Below, piece after piece: positions 34,328 through 46,558 of a stretch of 64,000 nucleotides of DNA. Below the pieces are notes generated by a model that did no database searches, was not told where the DNA came from, and saw only the letters and a program-made list of their open reading frames with translations. The position numbers were made by a program, and so were the translations under genes. The stretch is from Pseudomonas sp. JQ170C. Lineage in GTDB: Bacteria > Pseudomonadota > Gammaproteobacteria > Pseudomonadales > Pseudomonadaceae. Positions within the stretch are counted from its first letter, which is position 1; each line of letters opens with the position of its first letter. Location of the stretch: NCBI RefSeq assembly GCF_035581345.1, contig NZ_CP141608.1, positions 1,134,001 to 1,198,000 of the forward strand, read 5' to 3'.

Positions 34328-34366
34328 ACAAAAAAGCCCCTGCTGTTGCCAGCAGGGGCTTTTTAT
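34328..34366 (-). terminator. Terminator of the cold-shock gene
   Basis: aaaagcccctgctg and cagcaggggctttt form a stem with a short loop (ttgc); the minus strand ends in a T-run. Confidence 0.92.
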
Positions 34367-34374
34367 ATCGGGAA

Positions 34375-34587
34375 TCAGGCTTCCGCGATAACTTCGTCAG
34401 CCTGCATGCCTTTTTGGCCCTGCACGGCGATGAAGGTGACTTTCTGGCCTTCTTTCAGGCTCTTGAAGCCGTTACCCTGGATAGCGCGGAAGTGTACGAA
34501 CAGATCCGGACCGCTTTCTGGAGTGATGAAACCAAAACCTTTCTCGTCGTTAAACCACTTGACGGTACCGCTCTGACGTTGGGACAT
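34375..34587 (-). CDS. Cold-shock domain protein (CspA/CapB-like)
   Basis: 70 residues. RNP1 is KGFGFI and RNP2 is LFVHF, so it should bind single-stranded RNA and DNA. AAGGA lies before the ATG at 34587. The long upstream region may include a structured 5' leader, as in cold-shock genes. A strong terminator follows. Which of the several Pseudomonas paralogues it is cannot be fixed from sequence alone. Confidence 0.94.
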
Positions 34588-34935
34588 TGTCTTATTTCCT
34601 TTGAAACTTAGAATTAGTAACAGCTTCTTCCAAATGAAAGAGTACTGGGCTGGGTTGCAGGAAAGTAAGAGACGTCGAACGGGTTGTAGCAATCTCAGCG
34701 CTACTGCCCAGGTCACGAACCATAGCGACCCATGCAAACACAGTGCAGTGACTCTACGCTAACTCTGTCGGCAAAAACAAGCCCTCAAAGCGGCTACCGC
34801 TCTACCTTTTAGCGTCCGTTCGGTCGATTTTTTTCGGCTCATTCCAGAGCGCAGCGCGATGCTTTTCGGAAGTTATAAAACGCGTTCAAATTTGAAAATC
34901 CGAACGCGTGATGACACAAAGTTTCAACTAACGAT
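34588..34935. other. 348-base gap holding the cold-shock gene leader and gcvT terminator
   Basis: No supportable gene. On the minus strand it begins with the gcvT terminator (34876-34908) and ends with the cold-shock gene ribosome site. The part near the gene is AT-richer than its surroundings and is probably an untranslated leader; no clear -10/-35 pair was chosen. Confidence 0.55.
34876..34908 (-). terminator. Terminator after gcvT
   Basis: On the minus strand cgcgttc and gaacgcg pair around a 14-base AT-rich loop and are followed by ttttataac. It ends the gcvHP-sdaA-gcvT transcript. Confidence 0.7.
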
Positions 34936-36060
34936 TCAGCCGCGGTAGTAGCGCTGTGCAACGAATGGCATCTTGCTGACTTTCATTGCAACACGCTTGC
35001 CGCGAACGATCGCCCATACCGGGGTATCCACTGCGGTATATGCGCTGTCTACATATCCCATTGCAACGGGGCCGACCAATGTCGGGCCAAAACCACCGCT
35101 GCATACCTTGCCGATAACAGTACCGGCTTCATCGACAATCTCTGCCTCTTCACGCACGGGAGTGCGTTCCTGCGGCAACAAACCGACGCGTTTACGTGCA
35201 ACGCCACTTTGCTGCTGGGCGAAGATCTGCTCGGCACCCGGGAAACCACCGGCGCGGGCGCCATCGGCGCGACGGACCTTGGAGATGGCCCACAGCAGGC
35301 TCGCTTCGATCGGGGTGGTCTGCTCGTTCATGTCGTGGCCGTACAGGCACAGACCGGCTTCCAGGCGCAGGGAGTCGCGAGCCCCCAGGCCAATGGCTGC
35401 CACTTCCGGTTCGTCCAGCAGGCGACGGGCCAGTGCTTCGGCCTGGTCGGCCGGTACCGAAATCTCGAAACCGTCTTCACCGGTGTAGCCAGAGCGGCTG
35501 ACAAAGCAGTTAGCGCCCAGCAGTTGCACGGGCTGGAACTGCATGAAGGTCATTTTCGCAACTGCGGGCGCCAGGCGCTCCAGCACCTTGACCGCTGCCG
35601 GGCCTTGCAGGGCCAGCAGGGCGCGCTCCTGGAACAGCGGCTGGATCTGGCAGTGCTTGCCGATGTGCTTGCGCAGGTGCGCCAGGTCCTGGTCCTTGCA
35701 GGCGGCGTTGACCACCAGGAACAGCTCGTCGTTGCCCAGGTTGGCGACCATCAGGTCATCGAGGATACCGCCGTGTTCGTTGGTGAACATTGCGTAGCGC
35801 TGCATGCCCGTGGGCAGGTCGATGATGTCCACCGGGACCAGGGTTTCCAGGGCCTTGGCGGCGCCGGCGCCCAGCAGGCGGATCTGGCCCATGTGCGAGA
35901 CATCGAACAACCCGGCCTGTTCACGGGTATGCAGGTGTTCTTTCATGACCCCAAGCGGGTACTGGACCGGCATGTCGTAGCCGGCGAACGGCACCATGCG
36001 CGCACCCAGTTCAAGGTGCAGGGCGTGCAGCGGGGTCTTTTGCAGTGTTTCGGTGGACAT
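34936..36060 (-). CDS. gcvT: Glycine cleavage system T protein
   Basis: 374 residues. Aminomethyltransferase that moves the methylene group from the lipoyl arm of GcvH to tetrahydrofolate. The family opening [20 protein letters not shown] and the segment [13 protein letters not shown] are clear. It is the last gene of the gcvH-gcvP-sdaA-gcvT run, 28 bases after sdaA. Confidence 0.96.
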   Translation of the reverse strand: MSTETLQKTPLHALHLELGARMVPFAGYDMPVQYPLGVMKEHLHTREQAGLFDVSHMGQIRLLGAGAAKALETLVPVDIIDLPTGMQRYAMFTNEHGGILDDLMVANLGNDELFLVVNAACKDQDLAHLRKHIGKHCQIQPLFQERALLALQGPAAVKVLERLAPAVAKMTFMQFQPVQLLGANCFVSRSGYTGEDGFEISVPADQAEALARRLLDEPEVAAIGLGARDSLRLEAGLCLYGHDMNEQTTPIEASLLWAISKVRRADGARAGGFPGAEQIFAQQQSGVARKRVGLLPQERTPVREEAEIVDEAGTVIGKVCSGGFGPTLVGPVAMGYVDSAYTAVDTPVWAIVRGKRVAMKVSKMPFVAQRYYRG

Positions 36061-36088
36061 TGATGACTCCTTGGTGCGTGAGAGGGTG

Positions 36089-37465
<1,377 letters not shown>

Positions 37466-37493
37466 GGTCGTACCCTCGTGTTGGGTGGGGAGC

Positions 37494-37544
37494 ATCGCGG
37501 GTCAAGCCCGCTCCTACGGGGTAGGAGCGGGCTTGACCCGCGAT
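37494..37544. repeat. REP pair between gcvP and sdaA
   Basis: Arms atcgcgggtcaagcccgctc and gtaggagcgggcttgacccg, almost no spacer, inside the gcv-sda operon and six bases from the gcvP stop. Confidence 0.92.
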
Positions 37545-37550
37545 CAGGAC

Positions 37551-40406
37551 TCAGACGTCCTGGTAGCTCTCGATCGACGGGCAGGCGCAGATCAGGTTGC
37601 GGTCGCCGAAGACGTTGTCGACACGACCGACCGGTGGCCAGTACTTACCTTCAACCAGCGTGGCCAGCGGGTACACCGCTTGCTCGCGGCTGTACGGGTG
37701 GCTCCACTCACCGGCGATTTCAGCGGCGGTGTGCGGTGCGTTCTTCAGCGGGTTGTCGTCCTTGTCCAGGCTGCCGTTTTCCACTGCACGAATTTCTTCG
37801 CGGATGCGGATCATCGCTTCGCAGAAGCGGTCCAGTTCTTCCTTGGACTCACTTTCGGTCGGTTCGATCATCAGCGTACCGGCCACCGGGAACGACATGG
37901 TCGGGGCGTGGAAACCGAAGTCGATCAGGCGCTTGGCCACGTCGTCGACGCTGATGCCGCTGCTGTCCTTGAGCGGGCGCAGGTCGAGGATGCACTCGTG
38001 TGCGACCAGACCGTTGCTGCCGGTGTACAACACAGGATAGTGCTCTTCCAGGCGGCGGGCGATGTAGTTGGCGTTGAGGATCGCCATCTGCGAGGCGCGC
38101 TTGAGGCCGGCACCGCCCATCATGCGGATGTACATCCAGGTGATCGGCAGGATGCTGGCGCTGCCGAAAGGCGCTGCGCAGACGGCGCCCTGCTTGTTCT
38201 CCATGTGCGCGTGGCCCGGCAGGAACGGCGCCAGGTGCGACTTGACGCCGATCGGGCCGACGCCCGGGCCGCCACCGCCGTGGGGAATGCAAAAGGTCTT
38301 GTGCAGGTTCAGGTGCGAGACGTCGCCGCCGAACTTGCCAGGGGCGCACAGGCCGACCATGGCGTTCATGTTGGCGCCGTCGATGTACACCTGGCCGCCG
38401 TTGTCGTGGATGATCGCGCAGATCTCGCCGATGGCTTCTTCAAACACGCCGTGGGTCGAGGGGTAAGTGATCATCAGCGCGGCGAGGTGTTCGCGGTGCT
38501 CGATGGCCTTGGCACGCAGGTCGTCGATATCGACGTTGCCACGGGCGTCACAGGCGGTCACCACCACACGCATGCCGGCCATGTGGGCGGTGGCCGGGTT
38601 GGTGCCGTGGGCCGAGGACGGGATCAGGCAGATGTCGCGGCGGGCATCGCCACGGCTCTGGTGGTAGGCGCGGATGGCCAGCAGGCCCGCGTACTCACCC
38701 TGGGAGCCGGCGTTGGGCTGCAGCGACACGGCGTCGTAGCCGGTGGCGGCGCAGAGCATGGCTTCCAGCTCGCTGGTCAGTTGCTGGTAGCCCTGGCTTT
38801 GCTCGGCAGGTGCGAACGGGTGCAGGTTGCCGAACTCGGCCCAGGTCACCGGGATCATTTCGCTGGCGGCGTTGAGCTTCATGGTGCACGAACCCAGCGG
38901 GATCATGGTGCGGTCCAGGGCCAGGTCCTTGTCGGCCAGCTTGCGCAGGTAGCGCATCAGTTCGGTTTCGCTGTGGTAGCGGTTGAACACCGGGTGCTCA
39001 AGGATCGCCGACTGACGCAGCAGGGCGGCAGGCAACTGGGCCTGGACGCTGTTGGCGAGGGCGGCGAAGTCCGGTACGGCCTTGCCTTCGGCGAACAGTT
39101 GCCACAGGGCTTCGACATCGGCCTGGGTGCTGGTTTCATCCAGCGACAGGCCCAGGCGCCGGGCGTCGACCTGGCGCAGGTTCAAGCGCCGGGCGCGGGC
39201 TTTGTCGTGCAGGGTGGCGGTCGCGTCACCGGTGGCCAGGGTGAGGGTGTCGAAAAACGCCTGGACTTCGACCGTGAGGCCCAGTTGCTCAAGGCCGGCC
39301 TTGAGGATCGCGGTCAGTGCGTGGGTACGCTGGGCGATTTGCTTCAAGCCCTGTGGGCCGTGGTACACGGCGTACATGCTGGCGATGTTGGCCAGCAGCA
39401 CCTGGGCGGTGCAGATGTTGCTGGTGGCCTTCTCGCGGCGGATGTGTTGCTCGCGGGTCTGCATGGCCAGGCGCAGGGCCGTCTTGCCGAAGCGGTCGAT
39501 GGATACGCCGACCAGGCGGCCCGGCATGTCGCGCTTGAACGCGTCGCGGGTGGAGAAGTAAGCCGCGTGCGGGCCACCGAAGCCCAGCGGTACACCGAAG
39601 CGCTGGGCGCTGCCGATGGCCACGTCTGCACCGAATTCACCCGGCGGGGTCAGCAGGGTCAGGGCCAGCAGGTCGGCGGCGACCGCCACCAGGGCGTTGG
39701 CGGCGTGGAAGCGCTCGACCAGCGCGCGGTAGTCGAAGACTTCACCGTTGCTGGCCGGGTACTGCAGCAGCGCGCCGAAGAATGCACTGACATCGTCCAG
39801 CTCGCGCTCGTCACCCACGACCACTTCGATACCCAGTGGCTCGGCACGGGTACGCAGCACGTCCAGGGTTTGCGGGTGGCAATGCACCGAGGCGAAGAAG
39901 GCGTGGCTGCCCTTGTTCTTGCTCAGGCGTTTGCAGAAGGTCATGGCTTCGGCAGCGGCGGTGGCTTCGTCGAGCAGCGAGGCGTTGGCGATCGGCAGGC
40001 CGGTGAGGTCGCTGATCAGGGTCTGGAAGTTGAGCAGCGCTTCCAGGCGGCCCTGGGAGATCTCAGGCTGGTACGGGGTGTAGGCGGTGTACCAGGCCGG
40101 GTTTTCCAGCAGGTTACGCAGGATCGGCGCCGGGGTATGGCAGTTGTAGTAACCCTGGCCGATGAAGCTCTTGAACAGTTGGTTGTTGGCGGCGATGGCC
40201 TTGAGCGAGGCCAGGGCATCGGCTTCGCTTTGGCCGGCGCCGAGCTCCAGTACGCTGGTGCCCTTGATGCTGTCAGGGATGACGGCGGCGCTCATGGCTT
40301 CCAGGGAGTCGAAGCCCAGGGTGGCGAGCATGTGCTGCTCGTCGGCCTGGCGCGGGCCGATGTGACGGGCAATGAATTCGTTGGCAGTGCCGAGGTTGAT
40401 GGTCAT
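37551..40406 (-). CDS. gcvP: Glycine dehydrogenase (decarboxylating), P protein
   Basis: 951 residues, the fused alpha-beta form. The PLP lysine lies in [15 protein letters not shown] (about residue 700). It decarboxylates glycine and loads the aminomethyl group on GcvH. It starts nine bases after gcvH. Confidence 0.97.
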   Translation of the reverse strand: MTINLGTANEFIARHIGPRQADEQHMLATLGFDSLEAMSAAVIPDSIKGTSVLELGAGQSEADALASLKAIAANNQLFKSFIGQGYYNCHTPAPILRNLLENPAWYTAYTPYQPEISQGRLEALLNFQTLISDLTGLPIANASLLDEATAAAEAMTFCKRLSKNKGSHAFFASVHCHPQTLDVLRTRAEPLGIEVVVGDERELDDVSAFFGALLQYPASNGEVFDYRALVERFHAANALVAVAADLLALTLLTPPGEFGADVAIGSAQRFGVPLGFGGPHAAYFSTRDAFKRDMPGRLVGVSIDRFGKTALRLAMQTREQHIRREKATSNICTAQVLLANIASMYAVYHGPQGLKQIAQRTHALTAILKAGLEQLGLTVEVQAFFDTLTLATGDATATLHDKARARRLNLRQVDARRLGLSLDETSTQADVEALWQLFAEGKAVPDFAALANSVQAQLPAALLRQSAILEHPVFNRYHSETELMRYLRKLADKDLALDRTMIPLGSCTMKLNAASEMIPVTWAEFGNLHPFAPAEQSQGYQQLTSELEAMLCAATGYDAVSLQPNAGSQGEYAGLLAIRAYHQSRGDARRDICLIPSSAHGTNPATAHMAGMRVVVTACDARGNVDIDDLRAKAIEHREHLAALMITYPSTHGVFEEAIGEICAIIHDNGGQVYIDGANMNAMVGLCAPGKFGGDVSHLNLHKTFCIPHGGGGPGVGPIGVKSHLAPFLPGHAHMENKQGAVCAAPFGSASILPITWMYIRMMGGAGLKRASQMAILNANYIARRLEEHYPVLYTGSNGLVAHECILDLRPLKDSSGISVDDVAKRLIDFGFHAPTMSFPVAGTLMIEPTESESKEELDRFCEAMIRIREEIRAVENGSLDKDDNPLKNAPHTAAEIAGEWSHPYSREQAVYPLATLVEGKYWPPVGRVDNVFGDRNLICACPSIESYQDV

Positions 40407-40415
40407 GGCGAGTCC

Positions 40416-40799
40416 TCAGGCGTCAGCGTTGGCTTTGATCAGGCGGTCGTAGGCGTCCTGGTCGAGCAGTTGCTCGACGGCGCCGGCATCGGCCGGGATG
40501 AAGCGGAAGAACCAGCCTTCACCCAGTGGGTCTTCGTTGACCAGCTCAGGGTTGGCCTCGAGCTGTTCGTTGACGGCCACCACTTCACCGCTCAGGGGCA
40601 TGTACACGCCGCTGGCAGCCTTTACCGATTCAACGGTGGAGGCTTCGGCGCCCTGGTCGTAGCTTTGCAGCTCCGGCAGTTGCACGTAGACCACATCACC
40701 CAGGGCATTCTGGGCGAAGGCGGTAATCCCGACGGTGACGCTGCCGTCAGCTTCAGTACGCAGCCATTCGTGATCTTCGGTAAAACGCAACTCGCTCAT
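40416..40799 (-). CDS. gcvH: Glycine cleavage system H protein
   Basis: 127 residues. The lipoylated Lys60 is in ESVKAASGVY. It shuttles intermediates among the P, T and L proteins. GAGGAG precedes the ATG. It is the first gene after the sigma-54-type promoter at 40879-40895, giving a leader of about 70 bases. Confidence 0.97.
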   Translation of the reverse strand: MSELRFTEDHEWLRTEADGSVTVGITAFAQNALGDVVYVQLPELQSYDQGAEASTVESVKAASGVYMPLSGEVVAVNEQLEANPELVNEDPLGEGWFFRFIPADAGAVEQLLDQDAYDRLIKANADA

Positions 40800-40878
40800 G
40801 GAAACTCCTCAAGGGCCGCTGGGGACGGCAGTAGGCATGGCTCAGGATCGGCACTGAGCACTGGAATGAGTAATCCAT

Positions 40879-40895
40879 TAGCAATATTGCGGCCA
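40879..40895 (-). promoter_or_regulatory. Sigma-54 promoter of the gcv operon
   Basis: On the minus strand TGGCCGCAATATTGCTA keeps GG-N10-GC spacing and fits TGGC-N7-TTGCT. It sits 80 bases before gcvH, downstream of the gene for a sigma-54 activator of the TyrR/GcsR type. Confidence 0.8.
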
Positions 40896-40958
40896 TTTAT
40901 AAAATATCTATATAAATCAGATACTTATGAAGTATTTGAATTGCATGAAAATACTGGC

Positions 40959-40976
40959 TGTAACGAAATCGCTACA
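40959..40976. promoter_or_regulatory. GcsR-type operator, site 1 (nearest promoter)
   Basis: TGTAACG-AAAT-CGCTACA, an 18-bp dyad with a 4-base spacer, centred about 98 bases upstream of the predicted gcv start. It resembles the GcsR/TyrR-type sites described upstream of P. aeruginosa gcvH2. Confidence 0.75.
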
Positions 40977-40989
40977 GCCTGAAGTGATA

Positions 40990-41015
40990 AAAAAAGCTTA
41001 AAAGGATCAAACCCT
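40990..41015 (-). terminator. Weak possible terminator after gcsR
   Basis: On the minus strand aagg/cctt is followed, after ttaagc, by a run of seven T. The stem is short, so read-through into gcvH is possible. Confidence 0.3.
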
Positions 41016-41039
41016 TGCACTACGGCGCTGAAACCTGAC

Positions 41040-41057
41040 TGTATTGAAATCGTTACG
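41040..41057. promoter_or_regulatory. GcsR-type operator, site 2
   Basis: TGTATTG-AAAT-CGTTACG, the same 18-bp dyad layout as site 1, one base away from site 3. Confidence 0.7.
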
Positions 41058-41058
41058 C

Positions 41059-41076
41059 TGTATCGTTTTCAGTACG
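41059..41076. promoter_or_regulatory. GcsR-type operator, site 3
   Basis: TGTATCG-TTTT-CAGTACG, in tandem with site 2 on a 19-base period and ending 15 bases from the regulator's stop codon. Confidence 0.65.
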
Positions 41077-41090
41077 GTTGAAGTGCGTAT

Positions 41091-42599
41091 TCAGGATTTG
41101 GCAGGGATGCCGTATTTGCGCAGGCGATGGGCGATGGCGGTGTGGGAGGTTTGCAGGCGGCTGGCGAGCTGGCGGGTGGACGGGTAACGGGTGTAGAGCT
41201 TTTCCAGCAGGCTGCGTTCGTAGTCTTCCATGGCCTGCTCAAGGCTATCGACTTCGCCGTCGTGCTCACGGGCTACCGAAGTACCGGCGATGTCCAGGTC
41301 GCCGATGTCCACGAGGTTGCCTTCACAGATGGCGGCCGCACGGAAAATCACGTTCTGCAGCTGGCGCACATTGCCCGGCCAGCGGTTGCCGAGCAGGGCC
41401 GGGTAGGTGCCCGCTGTCAGGCGGCACGGCGGCCGCTGGATCTGGGTGCAGGCCTGCTGCATGAAGTAGCCGGCCAGCAGGAGGATGTCCTGGCCGCGCT
41501 CGCGCAAGGGCGGCACTTGCAGGTTGAGCACGTTGAGGCGGTAGAACAGGTCTTCGCGGAAGGTGCCCTCGGCGACCATTTTTTCCAGGTCGCGGTGAGT
41601 GGCGCTGAGGATACGAACGTTGACCTTGACCTCGCGATCACCGCCCACCCGGCGAAAGCTGCCGTCGTTGAGAAAGCGCAGCAGCTTGGCTTGCAGGTAG
41701 GGCGACATCTCGCCGATCTCGTCGAGAAACACCGTGCCCTGGTTGGCCAGTTCCATCAGCCCTGGCTTGCCGCCACGCTGGGCGCCGGTAAAGGCACCGG
41801 GGGCATAGCCGAACAGCTCGCTTTCGGCGAGGTTTTCCGGCAGCGCCGCGCAGTTCAGTGCCAGGAACGGGGCACTGTGACGGCTACTGATGGCGTGGCA
41901 GGCGCGGGCCACCAGTTCCTTGCCGGTGCCGGTCTCGCCATGAATCAGCAACGGCGCATCCAGGGCTGCGACGCGCAGGGCGCGGGCCTTGAGGGTGCGG
42001 ATCGGTGGTGAGTCGCCGAGCAAGGCATCGAAACCTTCGGCGTGATCGTGGTGCAGGGCCGAGAGCCGCTCGCCGATGCGGTTGGGCTGGTACAGCGTCA
42101 GCAGGCCACCGGCGTTGGTGATGGGGGTGGCGTCGAGCAACAGCGTCTGGCCATTGAGCACCACTTCGCGCATGGGCAGGCGGAACCCTTGCTCGATCAA
42201 CGCTTCGAGCAGGCCAGGGTCGTCGAACAGATCGACCACCGAGCGATCGGAGGGCTCCTGGCCGCACAAGGCCACCAGCGCCGGGTTGGCCAGCAGCACG
42301 TGACCGGCGCTGTCCAGTGCCAGCACCGGGTCACTCATGGCGGCGAGCAGGGCGTCGAGCTGCAGGTGACGGCGCTGGCCAGGGAGGATGTCCACGACCC
42401 GTACAGACTGCACGCCATGCACGTTCAACAAGGCGTCGTGCAACTCTTCAAGCACATGGGGGCTGAGGGTCGGGGCGTCGATGTAGACGTTGGGTGGCAC
42501 CATCTCCACAGCGTCCAGGTTGAGATTGCGGGCACCGAGCAGCGCCAGCACTTCCTGAGTGATACCGACACGGTCGATGAAGCTGACGTGGATGCGCAT
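41091..42599 (-). CDS. gcsR: Sigma-54-dependent TyrR/GcsR-like regulator of glycine cleavage
   Basis: 502 residues. An ACT-like domain (about 1-70) and a PAS-like domain (about 78-175) precede an AAA+ domain with Walker A GETGTGKE at 221-228 and GAFTGA at 268-273. A TyrR-type helix-turn-helix ends the protein (TRQLASRLQTSHTAIAHRLR). Because GAFTGA is intact it should activate sigma-54 RNA polymerase, unlike E. coli TyrR. The ACT domain probably senses glycine. It lies directly upstream of its likely target, the gcv operon. PhhR is the paralogue to exclude. Confidence 0.88.
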   Translation of the reverse strand: MRIHVSFIDRVGITQEVLALLGARNLNLDAVEMVPPNVYIDAPTLSPHVLEELHDALLNVHGVQSVRVVDILPGQRRHLQLDALLAAMSDPVLALDSAGHVLLANPALVALCGQEPSDRSVVDLFDDPGLLEALIEQGFRLPMREVVLNGQTLLLDATPITNAGGLLTLYQPNRIGERLSALHHDHAEGFDALLGDSPPIRTLKARALRVAALDAPLLIHGETGTGKELVARACHAISSRHSAPFLALNCAALPENLAESELFGYAPGAFTGAQRGGKPGLMELANQGTVFLDEIGEMSPYLQAKLLRFLNDGSFRRVGGDREVKVNVRILSATHRDLEKMVAEGTFREDLFYRLNVLNLQVPPLRERGQDILLLAGYFMQQACTQIQRPPCRLTAGTYPALLGNRWPGNVRQLQNVIFRAAAICEGNLVDIGDLDIAGTSVAREHDGEVDSLEQAMEDYERSLLEKLYTRYPSTRQLASRLQTSHTAIAHRLRKYGIPAKS

Positions 42600-42647
42600 G
42601 GGGAGGGGTCAAGGCTTACGAAGGCGGGCAGTATGCTGTGCAGACGA

Positions 42648-42692
42648 ATCGCGGGGCAAGCCCGCTCCGGTAGGAGTGGGCTTGCCCCGCGA
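42648..42692. repeat. REP pair between the DUF5064 gene and gcsR
   Basis: Arms aatcgcggggcaagcccgct and gtaggagtgggcttgccccg, almost adjacent; the second arm has one base change. Lies 13 bases from the stop of the DUF5064 gene. Confidence 0.9.
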
Positions 42693-42705
42693 AGAATGCG
42701 CAAAC

Positions 42706-43068
42706 TTACTCGAAATGCTCCGGCTTGATCGGGTCGCCGGATTTCATGTTCAGCTGTACGCGGATGTCCTCGAACATGGCGTCGTAGTGCTTGTGCACCG
42801 AGCCAATGCTGCTGTAGGCCTTCGGGATACCGTACTGCTCGGCAATCTTGGTCACGTTGCTGGCGAAGTTGTACGCCTCTTCCTTGGGCAGGAAGAACGA
42901 TTCACTCATGTCCTTGCCCTGGATCGAGCCGTGCATTTTGAACTGCATGCCCTTGCCTTTCTTGGGGTCGGCGGCAACTTCGTAGTCGATGCTCAGGTCG
43001 TAGCTGACGTCGTCCTTGGTCAGCGCATGACGCTCGATATGCAGGTGACCGGGGGTGAACTGGGCCAT
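42706..43068 (-). CDS. DUF5064-type conserved small protein
   Basis: 120 residues with GGAG before the ATG. No signal peptide or membrane segment; the sequence alternates strands and charged turns (HIERHALTKDDVSYDLSIDY) and ends in a helix with Tyr/His. I recognise it as the Pseudomonas DUF5064 type, function unknown. It follows arcC after a terminator hairpin, so read-through from the arc operon is possible but it may have its own promoter. Confidence 0.8.
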   Translation of the reverse strand: MAQFTPGHLHIERHALTKDDVSYDLSIDYEVAADPKKGKGMQFKMHGSIQGKDMSESFFLPKEEAYNFASNVTKIAEQYGIPKAYSSIGSVHKHYDAMFEDIRVQLNMKSGDPIKPEHFE

Positions 43069-43094
43069 GGCGGGCTCCTCTGGAAGGTTGAAAC

Positions 43095-43115
43095 GGGCGG
43101 ACCTTCAGTCCGCCC
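43095..43115 (-). terminator. Hairpin after arcC
   Basis: gggcggac and gtccgccc pair around a five-base loop, 8 bases past the arcC stop; the following minus-strand sequence (gtttcaacc) is only weakly T-rich. Confidence 0.6.
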
Positions 43116-43122
43116 AACTGCA

Positions 43123-44055
43123 TCAACGGTAGCTTATTCCAGGCTTGGCCGTGGTGACACGGGTACCGGCAGTACCTTTGACGATTTCTTCGATGTCGGC
43201 CAGCGAGCCAATGACCGCGACCTTGCCAGTATTGCGGGCAAATTCGCAGGCGGCCTGGACTTTCGGGCCCATGGAACCGGCGGCAAAGCCCAGGCGCTCC
43301 AGCTCGTCAGGGTGAGCTTCGGCAACGGCTTTCTGAGTAGGTTTGCCCCAGTCGATATAGGCCGCATTCACGTCGGTGGCGATCACCAGCAGATCGGACT
43401 TGAGCTCCTGGGCCAGCAAGGACGAGCACAGGTCTTTGTCGATCACCGCTTCGACGCCGCTGAGCTTCTTGCCGCTCTCGTCGTACATGGTCGGGATGCC
43501 GCCGCCACCTGCACAGATGACCACGGTTTTCTTTTCCAGCAGCCAGGTGATCGGACGGATTTCAAAGATGCGCTTTGGACGCGGGCTGGCGACCACACGG
43601 CGGTACTTGTCACCGTCGGGTTTGACCACCCAGCCTTTTTCCTTGGCCAGGCGCTCGGCGTCATCCTTGCTGTAGACCGGACCGATGAACTTGGTCGGGT
43701 CCTTGAAGGCCGGGTCATTGCCATCGACTTCAACCTGGGTCAGCAGGGTGGCGAATGGCACTTCAAAGGCCAGCAGGTTACCCAGCTCCTGTTCGATGAT
43801 GTAGCCGATCATGCCTTCGGTTTCAGCTCCGAGCACGTCCAGCGGGTAGGCTTCGTCAGGCTTGTAGGATTGTGCTTGCAGCGACAGCAGGCCGACTTGC
43901 GGGCCGTTGCCGTGGGCAATGACCAGTTCATTGCCTGGGTGGATCTTGGCGATCTGCTCGGCGGCGATGCGGATATTGGCGCGCTGATTGTCCGCAGTCA
44001 TGGGTTCGCCACGGCGCAGCAGGGCGTTACCGCCCAATGCAACAACGATACGCAT
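43123..44055 (-). CDS. arcC: Carbamate kinase
   Basis: 310 residues. Makes ATP from carbamoyl phosphate, the energy-yielding step of the arginine deiminase route. The opening [13 protein letters not shown] and segment CAGGGGIP are family hallmarks. Last gene of arcDABC. Confidence 0.97.
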   Translation of the reverse strand: MRIVVALGGNALLRRGEPMTADNQRANIRIAAEQIAKIHPGNELVIAHGNGPQVGLLSLQAQSYKPDEAYPLDVLGAETEGMIGYIIEQELGNLLAFEVPFATLLTQVEVDGNDPAFKDPTKFIGPVYSKDDAERLAKEKGWVVKPDGDKYRRVVASPRPKRIFEIRPITWLLEKKTVVICAGGGGIPTMYDESGKKLSGVEAVIDKDLCSSLLAQELKSDLLVIATDVNAAYIDWGKPTQKAVAEAHPDELERLGFAAGSMGPKVQAACEFARNTGKVAVIGSLADIEEIVKGTAGTRVTTAKPGISYR

Positions 44056-44116
44056 GATGGATTCCTTCTAGCAAAGAGGGTGCAGGGGCGGGCTTGCTGT
44101 GGGAACGGGCTGGCTG

Positions 44117-44185
44117 TGGGAGCGGGCTTGCCCCGCGATAGCGATCCCACAGTCACACCGCATCGCGGGGCAAGCCCGCTCCTAC
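44117..44185. repeat. REP pair between arcB and arcC
   Basis: Arms gggagcgggcttgccccgcg and atcgcggggcaagcccgctc, three bases from the arcB stop and inside the arc operon. A degenerate third piece (gggcttgctgtgggaacggg) precedes it. Confidence 0.9.
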
Positions 44186-44188
44186 CGG

Positions 44189-45199
44189 TTACAGGTCAGC
44201 GAGGGTCGAAACCAGGATCGCCTTGATGGTGTGCATGCGGTTTTCCGCTTGCTCGAAGGCGATGCAGGCCGGGGACTCGAACACGTCGTCGGTGACTTCG
44301 ATGCCGTTGGCCAGGTTCGGGTACTGCTCGGCGATCTGCTTGCCGACCTTGGTGTCGGAGTTGTGGAACGCAGGCAGGCAGTGCATGAACTTGGTGCGTG
44401 GGTTGCCGGTGGCTTTCATCAGCTCGGCGTTGACCTGGTAGGGCAGCAGTTGCTGGATACGTTCGGCCCAGGCTTCAACCGGCTCGCCCATCGATACCCA
44501 GACGTCGGTGTGGATGAAGTCGACGCCCTTGACCGCCGCTTTCGGGTCTTCGGTCAGGGTGATGCGTGCGCCGCTTTCTTCCGCGTATTTCTTGCAGCGT
44601 GCCACCAGGTCGTCATGAGGCCACAGGGCTTTAGGCGCGCAGATGCGCACGTCCATGCCCAGCTTGGAGCCGACCAGCAGCAGCGAGTTGCCCATGTTGT
44701 TGCGGGCGTCGCCCAGGTAGACGTAGCTGATCTCGTGGATCGGCTTGTCGGCGTGCTCACGCATGGTCAGCACGTCGGCAATCATCTGGGTCGGGTGGTA
44801 TTCGTCGGTCAGGCCGTTGAACACTGGAACGCCTGCGAACTTGGCCAGCTCTTCGACGATTTCCTGTTTGAAGCCACGGTATTCGATGGCGTCATACATG
44901 CGCCCCAGGACCCGTGCGGTGTCCTTCATGCTTTCTTTGTGGCCGATCTGCGAGGAGTTAGGGTCGATGTAGGTGACGTTGGCGCCCTGATCGTAGGCAG
45001 CCACTTCAAAGGCACAACGGGTGCGGGTCGAGGTTTTCTCGAAAATCAGCGCAATGTTGTTGCCTTTGAGGTGCTGCTGCTCGGTGCCGGTGTACTTGGC
45101 ACGTTTCAGGTCGCGGGACAGGTCCAGCAGGTAGCGCAGCTCGCGAGGGGTGTGGTGTTCCAGGCTCAGCAGGCTACGGTTGTGAATGTTGAACGCCAT
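44189..45199 (-). CDS. arcB: Catabolic ornithine carbamoyltransferase
   Basis: 336 residues. Contains the carbamoyl-phosphate site STRTRC, and HCLPAFH of the ornithine side. The catabolic direction (citrulline plus phosphate to ornithine and carbamoyl phosphate) is inferred from the arcDABC context. Confidence 0.97.
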   Translation of the reverse strand: MAFNIHNRSLLSLEHHTPRELRYLLDLSRDLKRAKYTGTEQQHLKGNNIALIFEKTSTRTRCAFEVAAYDQGANVTYIDPNSSQIGHKESMKDTARVLGRMYDAIEYRGFKQEIVEELAKFAGVPVFNGLTDEYHPTQMIADVLTMREHADKPIHEISYVYLGDARNNMGNSLLLVGSKLGMDVRICAPKALWPHDDLVARCKKYAEESGARITLTEDPKAAVKGVDFIHTDVWVSMGEPVEAWAERIQQLLPYQVNAELMKATGNPRTKFMHCLPAFHNSDTKVGKQIAEQYPNLANGIEVTDDVFESPACIAFEQAENRMHTIKAILVSTLADL

Positions 45200-45268
45200 G
45201 GTGATTCTCCTTGAATTCGGTGATCGGCCCGGCCGGCACCGGGTAGGTGCGGCCGGGTTGATGGTCGT

Positions 45269-46525
45269 TTAGTAGTCGATAGGGTCACGAACGATTGGGC
45301 AGGTCATGCAGTGACCGCCGCCACGGCCCCGGCCCAGTTCGCCGGCGCTGATGGTGATGACCTCGATACCGGCCTTGCGCAGCAGGGTGTTGGTGTAGGT
45401 GTTGCGGTCATAACCGATGACCACACCAGGCTCCACGGCCACGACGTTGTTGCCGTCATCCCACTGCTCGCGCTCAGCGGCGAAGCTGTTGCCGCCGGTT
45501 TCGACGACGCGCAGTTTTTTCAGGTTGAGAGACTCGGCCACCACCTCGATGAAGGTTTTGTTCTCGCGACGCACGTCCATGCCATACGGCTTGCTGCTGT
45601 CTGGACGGATGACGAACGGCACGATTTCCTTGACCACTTCAGGGAAGACAGTGACCAGGTCGCGGTCGCAGAAGCTGAACACGGTGTCCAGGTGCATCGC
45701 TGCACGGGACTTCGGCAGGCCGGCGACGACGACTTTCTCGACAGCGCCTTTGGCGAACAGCGATTGCGCCAGTTGGCCGATGGCCTGACGCGAGGTGCGC
45801 TCACCCATACCGATCAGTACCACGCCATTGCCGATCGGCATGACGTCGCCGCCTTCGAGGGTGGCCTTGCCGTGCTCTACATCCGGGTCGCCGTACCAGA
45901 CTTCAAAGTCGGCACCGGTGAACTCGGGGTGGAACTTGTAGATGGCGGTGGTCAGCAGGGTTTCCTGACGTCGCGCCGGCCAGTACATCGGGTTCAGCGT
46001 TACGCCGCCGTAGATCCAGCAAGTGGTGTCGCGAGTGAACTGGGTGTTGGGCAGTGGGTCCAGCAGGAAGCTGGAGTGGCCCAGGTAGTCGCGGTACATC
46101 TTGATCACGCCGGAGCCTTCGCTTTCCGGCAGGTCTTCACCGGCCACACCGCCGATCAGGAACTCGGCCAGGTGACGTGGCTCCAGGCCTTCGAGCCAGC
46201 TGCGGACTTCGTTGGTCAGGCCGATACCGACGGTATCGGGGGTGATCTTGCGGTCCAGGATCCATTTCAGTGCTTCAGGCTGCGCGACGATGTCGGTCAG
46301 CAGATTGTGCATCTCCAGCACTTCGATGCCGCGTTCACGCATTTTGGTGACGAAATCGAAGTGGTCACGCTTGGCCTGATTGACCCAGATGACGTCGTCG
46401 AACAGCAGCTCGTCGCAGTTGCTCGGCGTCAGGCGCTGGTGCGCCAGGCCAGGGGAACAGACCATTACTTTGCGCAGTTTGCCGGCTTCGGAATGTACGC
46501 CGTACTTAACTTTTTCCGTGGACAT
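45269..46525 (-). CDS. arcA: Arginine deiminase
   Basis: 418 residues. Converts arginine to citrulline and ammonia. The catalytic Cys is in [11 protein letters not shown] near the C terminus; other guanidino-site segments include [10 protein letters not shown] and [12 protein letters not shown]. It follows arcD by 33 bases. Confidence 0.98.
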   Translation of the reverse strand: MSTEKVKYGVHSEAGKLRKVMVCSPGLAHQRLTPSNCDELLFDDVIWVNQAKRDHFDFVTKMRERGIEVLEMHNLLTDIVAQPEALKWILDRKITPDTVGIGLTNEVRSWLEGLEPRHLAEFLIGGVAGEDLPESEGSGVIKMYRDYLGHSSFLLDPLPNTQFTRDTTCWIYGGVTLNPMYWPARRQETLLTTAIYKFHPEFTGADFEVWYGDPDVEHGKATLEGGDVMPIGNGVVLIGMGERTSRQAIGQLAQSLFAKGAVEKVVVAGLPKSRAAMHLDTVFSFCDRDLVTVFPEVVKEIVPFVIRPDSSKPYGMDVRRENKTFIEVVAESLNLKKLRVVETGGNSFAAEREQWDDGNNVVAVEPGVVIGYDRNTYTNTLLRKAGIEVITISAGELGRGRGGGHCMTCPIVRDPIDY

Positions 46526-46558
46526 GATGCATTTCCTCCAAGTTTCGAATACGGGGGG

